NCBI GenBank assembly: GCA_017549905.1
Contig: JAFYNC010000052.1
Location: forward strand, 1 to 8,688
DNA from: Clostridia bacterium
GTDB lineage: Bacteria; Bacillota; Clostridia; Oscillospirales; Acutalibacteraceae
Direction: 5' to 3'
DNA length: 8,688 nucleotides
Positions 1-6,957 of the stretch are shown piece by piece. The notes beneath the pieces are model-generated. The model ran no database searches, had not been told where the DNA came from, and was given only the letters and a program-made list of their open reading frames with translations. Numbering within the stretch: the stretch's first letter is position 1; each line of letters starts with the position of its first letter. A program made the position numbers and the translations under genes.

Positions 1-1016
1 GCGCCGGCTGCCGCATTAGGATTTAACGAATCCATAGATTTTAAAAGGCTAAGAGGCGGGAAAACATAACTGCAACTAATATTCTCATCCTCTTCTAATT
101 TTTGAGTAAATTTCTCGGTTTCCTCTTTGAAATCAATTTTTTCATCAGGTTCGGAAATCTCTTTACTTCTTCCTGCGGCTTCTTTTGCCGTTTGCTTTAA
201 GGCAGAGTCAAGTTTTTCCTTTTCCTCTGCGCCCTCGGGCATTTCGGGTACATTTTCACCATAATAAGTGCTAACAACTCTGCGTTGTTGTTCGTTTAAA
301 TCATTATCTTTTTTAGTCTTTTCTTCAGACATATCATCAACAGGGATATCCACATTAAATCCCTTGATAATTTCTAATTTTTTGCCGTTCTTTTCAGTAC
401 GTTCGATTCTTTCTTGAAAAGCGGTTTCTGCCTGTTCGGAAATCTTCTTAACAGGTTTACCGAGCGCCTTGAAAAGAGAAATAAGGGTAGTGCCTGTAAT
501 AATCATAAAGAAAACAAAAATCAGCAATATAATGGTTATTGCGGCTCCTGTTTTTCCAAAGGCTAAATAAATAGGCTGACCTATAAGAGCGCCTAAAAAT
601 CCACCGCTTTTAAGGTTAGCTCCCACTACATAAGCATTTGTTAAATGCTCCCAAAAATTTAAAGTTTCGTTATGTTTTGAAAAAACATCAACTGCAGAGC
701 CTATAAGCGCTACTAATACACCTGATTCTATAACCTTTGCAGTTATTGAACCACCCATTTTATCAAGAGCAAACATAACTGCAACAAATCCCAAAAGGAA
801 GGGATAAAAATATGCAGTTATACCAAATATGCCAAATATAAAGTTATGTAACCAAGCCCATATATTTTGACCTTTAATAAACACTACACAAAGGAAAAAT
901 ACTGCAACTGCAAACCATATAACAGACATAAGTTGTCTTCTGCCTGCAGTCATATTGGCGGTTTGTTTCTTTTGAGAAGCGCCGCGAGATGAATTTCCTT
1001 TCTTTTTAGCAGCCAT
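1..1016 (-). CDS. ftsK: FtsK/SpoIIIE-family DNA translocase, N-terminal part (partial, cut by window edge)
   Basis: This is the start of a hexameric DNA pump that sits at the division septum and moves chromosomal DNA, in vegetative division (FtsK) or into a forespore (SpoIIIE). About 338 residues are visible and no stop codon is reached. After a basic N-terminus (MAAKKKGNSS..., residues 1-28) come hydrophobic segments at about 29-47, 56-84, 95-112 and 138-179, fitting the family's four-helix membrane domain. A charged Lys/Glu-rich linker follows (about 185-315), then YVFPPLSLL at 317-325, the conserved motif that precedes the translocase alpha domain. The motor and gamma domains lie outside the window, so FtsK and SpoIIIE cannot be told apart. 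The ATG at 1016 is chosen because AAGGAG lies 8 bases upstream. The gene follows ribF by 12 bases with no terminator seen, so it is probably cotranscribed. Family assignment is strong. Confidence 0.9.
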   Translation of the reverse strand, partial: MAAKKKGNSSRGASQKKQTANMTAGRRQLMSVIWFAVAVFFLCVVFIKGQNIWAWLHNFIFGIFGITAYFYPFLLGFVAVMFALDKMGGSITAKVIESGVLVALIGSAVDVFSKHNETLNFWEHLTNAYVVGANLKSGGFLGALIGQPIYLAFGKTGAAITIILLIFVFFMIITGTTLISLFKALGKPVKKISEQAETAFQERIERTEKNGKKLEIIKGFNVDIPVDDMSEEKTKKDNDLNEQQRRVVSTYYGENVPEMPEGAEEKEKLDSALKQTAKEAAGRSKEISEPDEKIDFKEETEKFTQKLEEDENISCSYVFPPLSLLKSMDSLNPNAAAG

Positions 1017-1024
1017 TTTATAAT

Positions 1025-1030
1025 CTCCTT
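1025..1030 (-). promoter_or_regulatory. Ribosome binding site of ftsK/spoIIIE, overlapping the ribF stop
   Basis: AAGGAG on the minus strand, 8 bases before the ATG at 1016. Its first two A bases are the last two bases of the ribF TAA stop (1029-1031), so termination of ribF and initiation of the next gene share sequence. This supports both the start choice and translational coupling across the only junction in the window that leaves translation-related genes. Confidence 0.75.
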
Positions 1031-1862
1031 ATTTTTTTAAGTCTATTTCAATTTGGCGTTTAAGTTCTTCTAACGAGGAAAACTTTGTTTCCTCTCTTAA
1101 ATATTTAATTGGTGTGATTTTAAGGATTTTGCCATATAAATCACCGCTGAAATTTTTAATATATGTTTCGGATATTATATAATCCGATTTAAAGGTAGGT
1201 CTAATACCGATATTTGTTATACCAATATAGCTTTCTCCGTCAAACTCTACCTTTGTTTTATATACACCGAATTTCAATTTAACTAATTGGTCGGGATATT
1301 TTTGATTAACAGTGGGAAAACCTATAGTTCTTCCCCGCTTATCCCCCTCAACTACCTCTGTGATAAAAGAAAATGGCTCATATAAAAATTCATTAGCCTT
1401 TTCAATTTCGCCATTTTGCAACAAACCTCTTACCATTGTAGAGGAAATAACAGTTTGATTATCCTTTACAGGCTCGCATACCCGCAAATTTATACCGTTT
1501 TTATCGCAAAAGTCTTTTAAAAGGTTAATATCACCCTCGCCGCCCTTTCCAAAGCGGTAATTAAATCCGCAGGAAATAAGCCCGGGGTTATATTTTTCTA
1601 AAAGCATTTTTAGAAACTCATTAGCAGACATATCCTTAACAGATAAAAAATCTAACACATCAATTTCTTTAATACCCATACGCCGTAATGCTTCGCATTT
1701 TTGATCTAATGTCATTATCATTGAAGCTTCGCCGCTCAAAACAGATTTTGGCGGAGCTTTAAAGGTAACAACAACTCTGCGGTATTCGGGCGAAACGCTA
1801 AGAACATTTCTGTGTCCGTTGTGAATACCATCAAAGCTACCTAAACACAAGGCGTTTTTCAT
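1029..1862 (-). CDS. ribF: Bifunctional riboflavin kinase / FAD synthetase
   Basis: Makes FMN from riboflavin and ATP, then FAD from FMN and ATP, in the cytoplasm. The N-terminal nucleotidyltransferase domain shows GSFDGIHNGH (residues 8-17, the HxGH nucleotide-binding signature), GFNYRFGKGGEGD (99-111) and ISSTMVR (139-145). The C-terminal flavokinase domain (about 160-277) shows GRTIGFPTVN (177-186), IGIRPTF (218-224) and SETYIKNFSGDLYGK (231-245), in which Glu232 is the expected catalytic glutamate. At 277 residues it is shorter than the roughly 305-316 usual for RibF. The N-terminus begins almost directly at the nucleotide-binding strand, the helix after HxGH appears about ten residues shorter, and the usual TF-x-PHP motif reads TFKAPPKS (33-40). 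The start codon overlaps the truB stop by one base (TAATG), with AAAGGGTGA upstream. Such genes are often FMN-riboswitch regulated, but here the gene is embedded in the operon with no room for a leader. Confidence 0.96.
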   Translation of the reverse strand: MKNALCLGSFDGIHNGHRNVLSVSPEYRRVVVTFKAPPKSVLSGEASMIMTLDQKCEALRRMGIKEIDVLDFLSVKDMSANEFLKMLLEKYNPGLISCGFNYRFGKGGEGDINLLKDFCDKNGINLRVCEPVKDNQTVISSTMVRGLLQNGEIEKANEFLYEPFSFITEVVEGDKRGRTIGFPTVNQKYPDQLVKLKFGVYKTKVEFDGESYIGITNIGIRPTFKSDYIISETYIKNFSGDLYGKILKITPIKYLREETKFSSLEELKRQIEIDLKK

Positions 1863-1864
1863 TA
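1860..1864 (-). other. TAATG stop/start overlap of truB and ribF
   Basis: The truB TAA (1862-1864) and the ribF ATG (1860-1862) share base 1862. A GGTGA-containing purine stretch (AAAGGGTGA, 1869-1877) lies just upstream inside truB. This arrangement usually allows reinitiation by the terminating ribosome; coupling here is inferred from the geometry. Confidence 0.8.
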
Positions 1865-2761
1865 TTTTTCACCCTTTGGATAATTAATAATACATTTAAT
1901 ACCTATCTGTTCTTTTTCACAGTCGGCATAACCTATGCCTAAAAATAAATCGCCATGCTTTATTCTAAAAAGTTCACCATCATTCACATCACTTAAATGC
2001 AAACGCTCAAAACTTAGCTGACCGCCGTTACAAAACCTAACCGCCTGTTTTTGAGTGACATTAAGCTGAGGCAAATAAGCAACGGCTACTTCTTCGCTTA
2101 ACAAATAATCTTTAATATTTTCTTCACTTAAATTCGACAAATCTATACAATCATCAATAGAAAAGCCTGATGCATAGGTACGGCGAAGTGTAGAAAGTGT
2201 AGCGCCACAACCAAGGTATTTCCCAATGTCACGTGCTAATGAGCGAATATATGTACCCTTTGACACGTGAACTTCAATTTTGAACTCATTATTGTTGTTT
2301 AAGCCTGATAAAAGAGTAATATCAAATATTTCAACTTCTCTTTCGGGTATATAGGCAGTTTTACCCTCACGTGCAAGTTTATAAAGACGCACACCGTCCT
2401 TTTTAATTGCACTGTACATAGGGGGAGTTTGCTTTATAACACCTTTAAAATGTAAAAGCGCATCATTTAACTGTTCTTCGGTTATATTAACCTCGTCTTG
2501 AGATAATACTTCACCCGTAATATCATCGGTATCAGTAGTAATACCAAGCTTTACGGTGGCAATATATTTTTTATCAGCATCAAGCATAAGACCAGACAAA
2601 GCAGTTGCCCGTCCTAATAAAATAGGTAACACACCTGTAGCCATAGGATCTAAAGTACCTGTGTGCCCTACTCTTTTTTCGGCAGCACACCTTTTAACCA
2701 CAGATACTGCCTTGAAAGAGGTTGCGCCCTCTGACTTATCAAGCAGAAGAAGTCCTTGCAT
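1862..2761 (-). CDS. truB: tRNA pseudouridine(55) synthase TruB
   Basis: Isomerises U55 in the T-loop of elongator tRNAs to pseudouridine and acts as a tRNA folding chaperone in the cytoplasm. The 299 residues match the family length. The N-terminal catalytic domain has GATSF (12-16) and VGHTGTLDPMATGVLP (31-46), in which Asp38 is the expected catalytic aspartate. KKYIATVKLG (64-73) is followed by TDTDDITGE (76-84), a conserved TruB stretch. QTPPMYSAIKKDG (111-123) and SKGTYIRSLARDIG (167-180) complete the core. Residues about 230-299 would form the C-terminal PUA-like RNA-binding part. The start at 2761 follows the nrnA stop by one base and has GGAGGG five bases upstream (2767-2772), inside nrnA. 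It is a standard member of the nusA-infB operon. Confidence 0.98.
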   Translation of the reverse strand: MQGLLLLDKSEGATSFKAVSVVKRCAAEKRVGHTGTLDPMATGVLPILLGRATALSGLMLDADKKYIATVKLGITTDTDDITGEVLSQDEVNITEEQLNDALLHFKGVIKQTPPMYSAIKKDGVRLYKLAREGKTAYIPEREVEIFDITLLSGLNNNNEFKIEVHVSKGTYIRSLARDIGKYLGCGATLSTLRRTYASGFSIDDCIDLSNLSEENIKDYLLSEEVAVAYLPQLNVTQKQAVRFCNGGQLSFERLHLSDVNDGELFRIKHGDLFLGIGYADCEKEQIGIKCIINYPKGEK

Positions 2762-2762
2762 T

Positions 2763-3740
2763 TTAACCCTCCAAAGCGTCTTTCACAGCGTCAAGCACAA
2801 GCGCTTTAACCTGCTCTAAAGTACCGTTAACAGAAGCTCCTGCGGCATTTTTATGTCCGCCGCCGCCAAGTTTTCTGCAAATAGCGCTTGCATCAAGAGG
2901 CGGATAGGTTCTAAGCGAAATCTTAAATTCCTCATCGCCTATCTGCTTAATGGTTACACCGGCTAAAATACCCTCAACACTGCGAGAAATCACAGCAATA
3001 CCCTCAAGTTCAGTTCCGCTGCAACCCGTCTTAGTCTGCATTTCCTCTGTAACAGATAAAACTATGCATTTATCTTCAAAATGATATTCTGCAGTTTCCA
3101 AAACCATTTTTTCAAGCTCTAAAAGCTTTTTAGATTTTGTATCAAACATAAGTCTGTTAATTTCAGCAGCATCGATATTATATTCATAAAGCGCTGCCGC
3201 AATTAAATGTGTTTTATCAGTAACATTTGAATATTTAAAACAACCTGTGTCAGTAGCAAGACCTGTATAAAGTGCTTTAGCGGTAATATCATTAATATTA
3301 ACCTTCATCTGAACAATAAGTTCATAAATACATTGTGTAGTTGCCGCTGCACCCTCATCAAGATAAAGTCTTTTAGCATACTTTGTATTTGAAATATGAT
3401 GGTCAATGCAAAGGTCTACCTTGCCGCCAAACTCTTGCTGTAAAGCGCCTAAAAGTCTTTCATCGGCAACATCAACCGCAATGACAACTGCATTTTCGCG
3501 GTTTACGTGATCGGTTTTTCTTGCAAAATAATCATATTTTTTAGGTATAACATCAGGACAAAGCACACACGCTCTTTTGCCCGTTTCATTAAGAGCATAA
3601 TAAAGCGCGTATGCAGAACCTAAAGTATCACCGTCAGGTGAAGCGTGAGTTAAAATAATATAATTATCATTTTTTTTGAGAAATTTTGCCGTTTGTTTAA
3701 GGTTAACCCTTAAACATTCGGTATTCTTAGTTTTCTTCAT
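2763..3740 (-). CDS. nrnA: DHH/DHHA1 phosphoesterase, NrnA-type nanoRNase / pAp phosphatase
   Basis: Predicted cytoplasmic Mn-dependent phosphoesterase that degrades 2-5 nucleotide RNAs and, in characterised NrnA proteins, dephosphorylates 3'-phosphoadenosine 5'-phosphate. The 325 residues fit the family. The DHH domain carries THASPDGDTLGS (31-42), a metal-binding His/Asp motif, AVDVAD (88-93), the signature DHH at 113-115 (IDHHISN) and ATDTGCF (162-168). The C-terminal DHHA1 domain ends in LGGGGHKNAAGAS (291-303), the substrate-binding glycine/histidine loop. The gene overlaps the end of rbfA by 14 bases. The ATG at 3740 is supported by AAAGAGG nine bases upstream (3750-3756). Its position between rbfA and truB is common in Clostridia, whereas Bacillus keeps nrnA elsewhere. 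Exact substrate preference (nanoRNA, pAp or c-di-nucleotide products) cannot be read from sequence. Confidence 0.94.
   Translation of the reverse strand: MKKTKNTECLRVNLKQTAKFLKKNDNYIILTHASPDGDTLGSAYALYYALNETGKRACVLCPDVIPKKYDYFARKTDHVNRENAVVIAVDVADERLLGALQQEFGGKVDLCIDHHISNTKYAKRLYLDEGAAATTQCIYELIVQMKVNINDITAKALYTGLATDTGCFKYSNVTDKTHLIAAALYEYNIDAAEINRLMFDTKSKKLLELEKMVLETAEYHFEDKCIVLSVTEEMQTKTGCSGTELEGIAVISRSVEGILAGVTIKQIGDEEFKISLRTYPPLDASAICRKLGGGGHKNAAGASVNGTLEQVKALVLDAVKDALEG
3727..3740 (-). other. 14-base out-of-frame overlap of rbfA end and nrnA start
   Basis: The nrnA ATG (3738-3740) lies inside the last codons of rbfA, whose TAA is at 3727-3729. The same bases encode the acidic RbfA tail (DEEN) and the basic NrnA start (MKKT). 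The nrnA ribosome binding site lies entirely in rbfA coding sequence, so it is read while rbfA is being translated. Confidence 0.75.
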
Positions 3741-4089
3741 CCTCTATATCCTCTTTAAAAGATTCAATAATTTTAGAAATATTGGCACTTTGTTCAATTG
3801 AATCATCGGCTATAAATCTAAGCTCCGGCACCTTGCGAAGCTTAAGCCTTGCACCTAATTCACGACGCAAGAAACCTGCCGCGCCTTTAAGTGCCTTAAC
3901 CGAGCTTACTGTTGCTTCAAAGCCTTCAATAGCGCTTACATAAATAGTGGCATAGGAAAGGTCGCCCGAAACGTCAACCTTAACAATGCTTAAAAGTTTA
4001 CTGACTCTCGGGTCCTTTACCTCGCGCAATAGCTCAGAAAGAGATATTTTTATATCCGATGTTATACGGTTTATTTTATAACCTGCCAT
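3727..4089 (-). CDS. rbfA: 30S ribosome-binding factor RbfA
   Basis: Small KH-fold assembly factor that binds the free 30S subunit near the 5' end of 16S rRNA, needed for late 16S processing and cold adaptation. At 120 residues it has the usual length. Family features are the N-terminal RITSDIKISLSELLREVKDP (residues 8-27), VSKLLSIVKVDVSGDLSYAT (about 29-48), YVSAIEG (50-56), LRRELGARLKLRKVPELRF (74-92) and DDSIEQSANI (95-104). The last residues are acidic (EDIEDEEN). The start codon overlaps the infB TAA by one base (TAATG), with GGAGGAG at 4101-4107, 11 bases upstream. Partner genes infB and rimP in the same unit fit a 30S maturation and initiation role. Confidence 0.97.
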   Translation of the reverse strand: MAGYKINRITSDIKISLSELLREVKDPRVSKLLSIVKVDVSGDLSYATIYVSAIEGFEATVSSVKALKGAAGFLRRELGARLKLRKVPELRFIADDSIEQSANISKIIESFKEDIEDEEN

Positions 4090-4091
4090 TA
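4087..4091 (-). other. TAATG stop/start overlap of infB and rbfA
   Basis: The infB TAA (4089-4091) and the rbfA ATG (4087-4089) share base 4089. GGAGGAG (4101-4107) within the last infB codons serves as the binding site. It is the second TAATG junction of the operon and is predicted to couple synthesis of IF2 and RbfA. Confidence 0.8.
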
Positions 4092-6644
4092 ATCTCTATA
4101 CTCCTCCATAACAAAGGCTTCAAATACGTCGCCTTCCTTAATATCGGCAAACTTTTCAAGACTGATACCACATTCATAGCCTTGCGCTACTTCCTTAACA
4201 TCATCCTTAAATCTGCGTAAAGAGTCAATTTTATCCTCACAGATAACAATGCCATCACGTACAACACGTATCTGACAAGCGCGTGTTACCTTACCGTTAG
4301 TAACATAACAACCTGCAACAGTGCCGACATTAGAAATCTTATAAACATTACGAACTTCAACTGTAGCCATCTGATTTTCACGGTATTTAGGAGCAAGCAT
4401 ACCCTTCATAGCGGCTTCTATTTCCTCAATACAATCGTAAATCACGCGATACATACGCATATCAACGCCATCACGCTCAGCGGCAGCCTTTGCAATAGCA
4501 TCAGGACGTACGTTGAAGCCCACAATAATAGCGCCTGAAGTTTGAGCCAACATTACGTCAGACTCATTTACTGCACCAACACCACCGTGAACAACAGTTA
4601 CCTTAACCTCGTCATTTGAAAGTTTTGTGAGGTTTTCGCGAACTGCCTCAACACTACCCTGAACGTCAGCCTTAACAATAACGTTAAGTTCTTTAAGGTC
4701 GCCCTCGCTTAAGTTCTGGAACAAGTTATCAAGTGTTACCTTTTGCTTAGCATTAAAGATTTCTTCCTTAGCCTTTTGCTTTCTCTGCTCAACAAGCTGA
4801 CGAGCAAGTCTTTCATCTGAAACAGCATCGAAGATATCACCTGCATTAGGTGTTTCAGCAAGACCTGTAATTTCAACAGGAACAGAAGGTCCTGCGACTT
4901 TTACTTCAATTCCGTTTTCGTTAGTCATCATACGAACACGGCCAACAGATGTACCTGCAACAATTATATCGCCCGACTTAAGTGTACCGTTTTGAACAAG
5001 CAATGATGCTACAGGACCGCGACCCTTATCAAGACGTGCTTCAATTACTATACCCTTAGCGCGTCTGTCAGGGTTAGCCTTAAGTTCCATCATTTCTGCA
5101 ACAAGAAGTATATTCTCAAGCAAATTATCAATACCATCATGAGTTTTTGCGGAAACAGGTACGCAAATAATATCGCCACCCCACTCCTCAGGAACAAGCT
5201 CATGCTCGGTAAGTTGTTGCATTATTCTATCAGGATTAGCTTCGGGCTTATCCATTTTATTAATTGCAACAATAATCTGTACCTTTGCGGCTTTAGCGTG
5301 GTTAATAGCTTCTATTGTCTGTGGCATAATACCGTCATCAGCGGCAACTACAAGAACTGCGATATCGGTTGCCATAGCGCCTCTCTGACGCATTGAGGTG
5401 AACGCCGCGTGACCGGGAGTATCAAGGAATGTAATTTCATTACCATTGCAGTTTACTCTGTAAGCACCGATATGCTGAGTAATACCGCCAGCCTCGGTAT
5501 CGGTAACAGCGGTATCTCTGATAGCGTCAAGAAGTGAAGTTTTACCATGGTCAACGTGACCCATAACAACTACAACAGGACTTCTTGGCTTTAGGTTATC
5601 AGCATTATCCTCTGTATCGTCCATAATCTGTTCTTCAATAGTTACAACAACCGCTCTTTCAATTTTAGCACCCATCTCGGTTACTACAATTTCAGCAGTA
5701 TCATAGTCAATAACCTGATTAACAGTAGCCATCATACCAAGCTTTAAGAGTTCTTTGATAACCTCTGCGGCGGTCTTTTTCATAGCGGCAGCTAATTCTC
5801 CTACTGTAATTTCATCGCCAACAGTTACAGTAATAGGAGTCTTTTTAATACGTTCAAGCTGAATACGGCGCATCTTATCAGCCTCAGTTTCACGCTTAGC
5901 CCCTTGCGGACGGCGATAATCCTGAGATTTTTGCTTAATTTTCTGCTTTCTTGAATAGTTATCTTTCATAGAGTTAGCAGGCGCAATACTCTCATACTTT
6001 TCGTTATATTTATCAATATTAACGTTGGAAGTTCTTGTATCAACGTGACGAATTTCAGCAGGGCCGCGATTGGGAGCAGCACCGGGCTTCTTATCCTTTT
6101 TCTTAGAGGTAAAAGGATTCGGATCAGATGGCTTGTACTCAACCTTCTTTTCCTCAACTATTTTTCCCTCAGGCTTTTTCTCAACCTTTTTTGTTTCGGT
6201 TTTCTTGGGCTCGGGCTTTTTATCCTCTTTTTTAGGCTCTGCCTTCTTTTCTTTTACTTCTGCAGGCTTTTCTGCCTTTTTCTCTACCTTTTTAGGTTCA
6301 GCCTTCTTAGGCTCTTCTTTAACCTTTTCACCGTTTTGAGCGGCAGCAGCTGCCTGTAATTGAGCCAAAATAGCTGCTTGTTCAGCTAATTTCTTGTTCT
6401 TTTCGTCCTCACGGGCTTTTTTTGCCTTTTGTCTTGATTCTTCACCCATTGCAAAATACTCATCAAAGGATTTTACCTGGCTATTTTTAGTAAGAGCTAA
6501 AAATACAAGGCCTATTTCCTCTTCATTTAAAGCGGCGCCCGATTTTTTCTCACTGCCTGTAAGTTCAGAAACAAGAACTGTTAAATCCTTGGATTTCATA
6601 TTAAAATCTTTAGCAAGATCACTGATTTTATATTTATTTGTCAT
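4089..6644 (-). CDS. infB: Translation initiation factor IF-2
   Basis: GTPase that brings fMet-tRNA to the 30S P site and promotes 50S joining. The predicted protein has 851 residues from the ATG at 6644. Counting from there: a first IF2N helical domain (about 4-55), an Ala/Gln-rich stretch (about 88-103), a Lys/Glu/Pro linker (about 106-188), a basic segment (about 228-268), a second IF2N domain (about 269-330), and the G domain with GHVDHGKT (362-369), [10 protein letters not shown] (386-395), DTPGH (408-412), NKMD (462-465) and SAK (498-500). Beta-barrel domain II, domain III and the C-terminal fMet-tRNA-binding C2 domain follow. An in-frame ATG at 6650 would add two residues (Met-Leu), but it sits only two bases from AGGAGG, whereas 6644 has the ideal eight. 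The gene overlaps the ylxQ end by 11 bases and shares a TAATG junction with rbfA. Confidence 0.98.
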   Translation of the reverse strand: MTNKYKISDLAKDFNMKSKDLTVLVSELTGSEKKSGAALNEEEIGLVFLALTKNSQVKSFDEYFAMGEESRQKAKKAREDEKNKKLAEQAAILAQLQAAAAAQNGEKVKEEPKKAEPKKVEKKAEKPAEVKEKKAEPKKEDKKPEPKKTETKKVEKKPEGKIVEEKKVEYKPSDPNPFTSKKKDKKPGAAPNRGPAEIRHVDTRTSNVNIDKYNEKYESIAPANSMKDNYSRKQKIKQKSQDYRRPQGAKRETEADKMRRIQLERIKKTPITVTVGDEITVGELAAAMKKTAAEVIKELLKLGMMATVNQVIDYDTAEIVVTEMGAKIERAVVVTIEEQIMDDTEDNADNLKPRSPVVVVMGHVDHGKTSLLDAIRDTAVTDTEAGGITQHIGAYRVNCNGNEITFLDTPGHAAFTSMRQRGAMATDIAVLVVAADDGIMPQTIEAINHAKAAKVQIIVAINKMDKPEANPDRIMQQLTEHELVPEEWGGDIICVPVSAKTHDGIDNLLENILLVAEMMELKANPDRRAKGIVIEARLDKGRGPVASLLVQNGTLKSGDIIVAGTSVGRVRMMTNENGIEVKVAGPSVPVEITGLAETPNAGDIFDAVSDERLARQLVEQRKQKAKEEIFNAKQKVTLDNLFQNLSEGDLKELNVIVKADVQGSVEAVRENLTKLSNDEVKVTVVHGGVGAVNESDVMLAQTSGAIIVGFNVRPDAIAKAAAERDGVDMRMYRVIYDCIEEIEAAMKGMLAPKYRENQMATVEVRNVYKISNVGTVAGCYVTNGKVTRACQIRVVRDGIVICEDKIDSLRRFKDDVKEVAQGYECGISLEKFADIKEGDVFEAFVMEEYRD
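6081..6329 (-). repeat. Degenerate Lys/Glu/Pro repeat in the IF-2 linker
   Basis: This part of infB encodes a disordered linker of alternating KK, E, P and A units. The peptide KKAEPKK occurs twice, encoded at 6288-6308 and 6228-6248; the two 21-base copies are identical at 18 positions. KKVEKKAE and KKVEKKPE occur about 34 residues apart (residues 120 and 154 counted from the ATG at 6650). The pattern suggests slippage or duplication within a charged spacer between the two IF2N domains. IF2 N-terminal regions are known to vary greatly in length among bacteria. On the opposite strand the same bases give long but meaningless Phe/Leu-rich open frames. Confidence 0.7.
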
Positions 6645-6957
6645 TAGCATTTCCTCCTAATATCGCATTAACACAACTGTTTGCAAAGCCTTTATCATTC
6701 ACAGAAATTATTCCGCATTTGCGACCTATTGCATCTGACACGGCTTTTATGTCAATGCTCTCAAGTATAATATGCCTTACACTGAATTTTTCTGCAAAAA
6801 AAGCAATTTCTTTAATACTTTTTGGTGATATATCACTCGCCACAATTACGAGTTGTGACTTACCTCGTTTAAGCGAGGTTAATGTTGCCTCAAAGCCATA
6901 GCTTAAGTTACCTGATTTTGCGGCAAATCCCAAAAGAGTTAAAATTTTATTATTCAT
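6634..6957 (-). CDS. ylxQ: L7Ae/L30e-family RNA-binding protein YlxQ
   Basis: Small single-domain protein (107 residues) of the L7Ae/L30e/S12e fold, which binds kink-turn RNA; its cellular target in bacteria is not well settled. Visible features are [18 protein letters not shown] (1-18), the conserved start of this group, [20 protein letters not shown] (21-40), ASDISPKS (40-47) and [16 protein letters not shown] (77-92). The ATG at 6957 is preferred over longer in-frame extensions because homologues start here and the extension would run deep into ylxR. It overlaps the ylxR stop by 8 bases. Only a weak GAG lies seven bases upstream (6965-6967), so translation probably depends on ribosomes finishing ylxR. 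Its 3' end overlaps infB by 11 bases. Confidence 0.92.
   Translation of the reverse strand: MNNKILTLLGFAAKSGNLSYGFEATLTSLKRGKSQLVIVASDISPKSIKEIAFFAEKFSVRHIILESIDIKAVSDAIGRKCGIISVNDKGFANSCVNAILGGNANDK
6653..6658 (-). promoter_or_regulatory. Strong ribosome binding site of infB that decides its start
   Basis: A perfect AGGAGG lies within the ylxQ coding sequence. It is 8 bases before the ATG at 6644 and only 2 bases before the ATG at 6650. The spacing favours 6644 and an N-terminus of [14 protein letters not shown], the more usual IF2 beginning. Confidence 0.8.

Noticed and set aside
1017..1028. Terminator between ribF and ftsK
   Set aside because: The gap is only 12 bases, contains the ftsK ribosome binding site and has no stem. 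The nearby T-run is on the plus strand and encodes the ribF C-terminal lysines.
2230..2269. Two CACGTG palindromes 34 bases apart inside truB
   Set aside because: Both fall on conserved codons (ARD and VHVSKG) and the sequence is too short to be meaningful as an operator within a gene.
5139..5396. Plus-strand open frame opposite the IF2 G domain; similar ones at 2556-2819, 6394-6660 and 7339-7617
   Set aside because: Each is fully antisense to a strongly conserved gene and encodes no recognisable domain.
5966..6157. Short minus-strand frame inside infB; a similar one at 7715-7900 inside nusA
   Set aside because: These are alternate-frame shadows of infB and nusA, with no motif or independent start signal.
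6045..6359. Plus-strand open frames rich in Phe/Leu/Ser opposite the infB linker (also 6070-6339)
   Set aside because: They are antisense images of AAG/GAA-rich codons. Hydrophobic runs arise automatically from TTT/CTT complements, and infB is certain on the minus strand.
6862..6879. Inverted repeat ACCTCG-TTTAAG-CGAGGT inside ylxQ
   Set aside because: A 6-base stem with a 6-base loop has no following T-run in either direction and sits in codons for a conserved Lys/Arg segment. It is probably chance, although an autoregulatory RNA fold for an L7Ae-like protein cannot be excluded.
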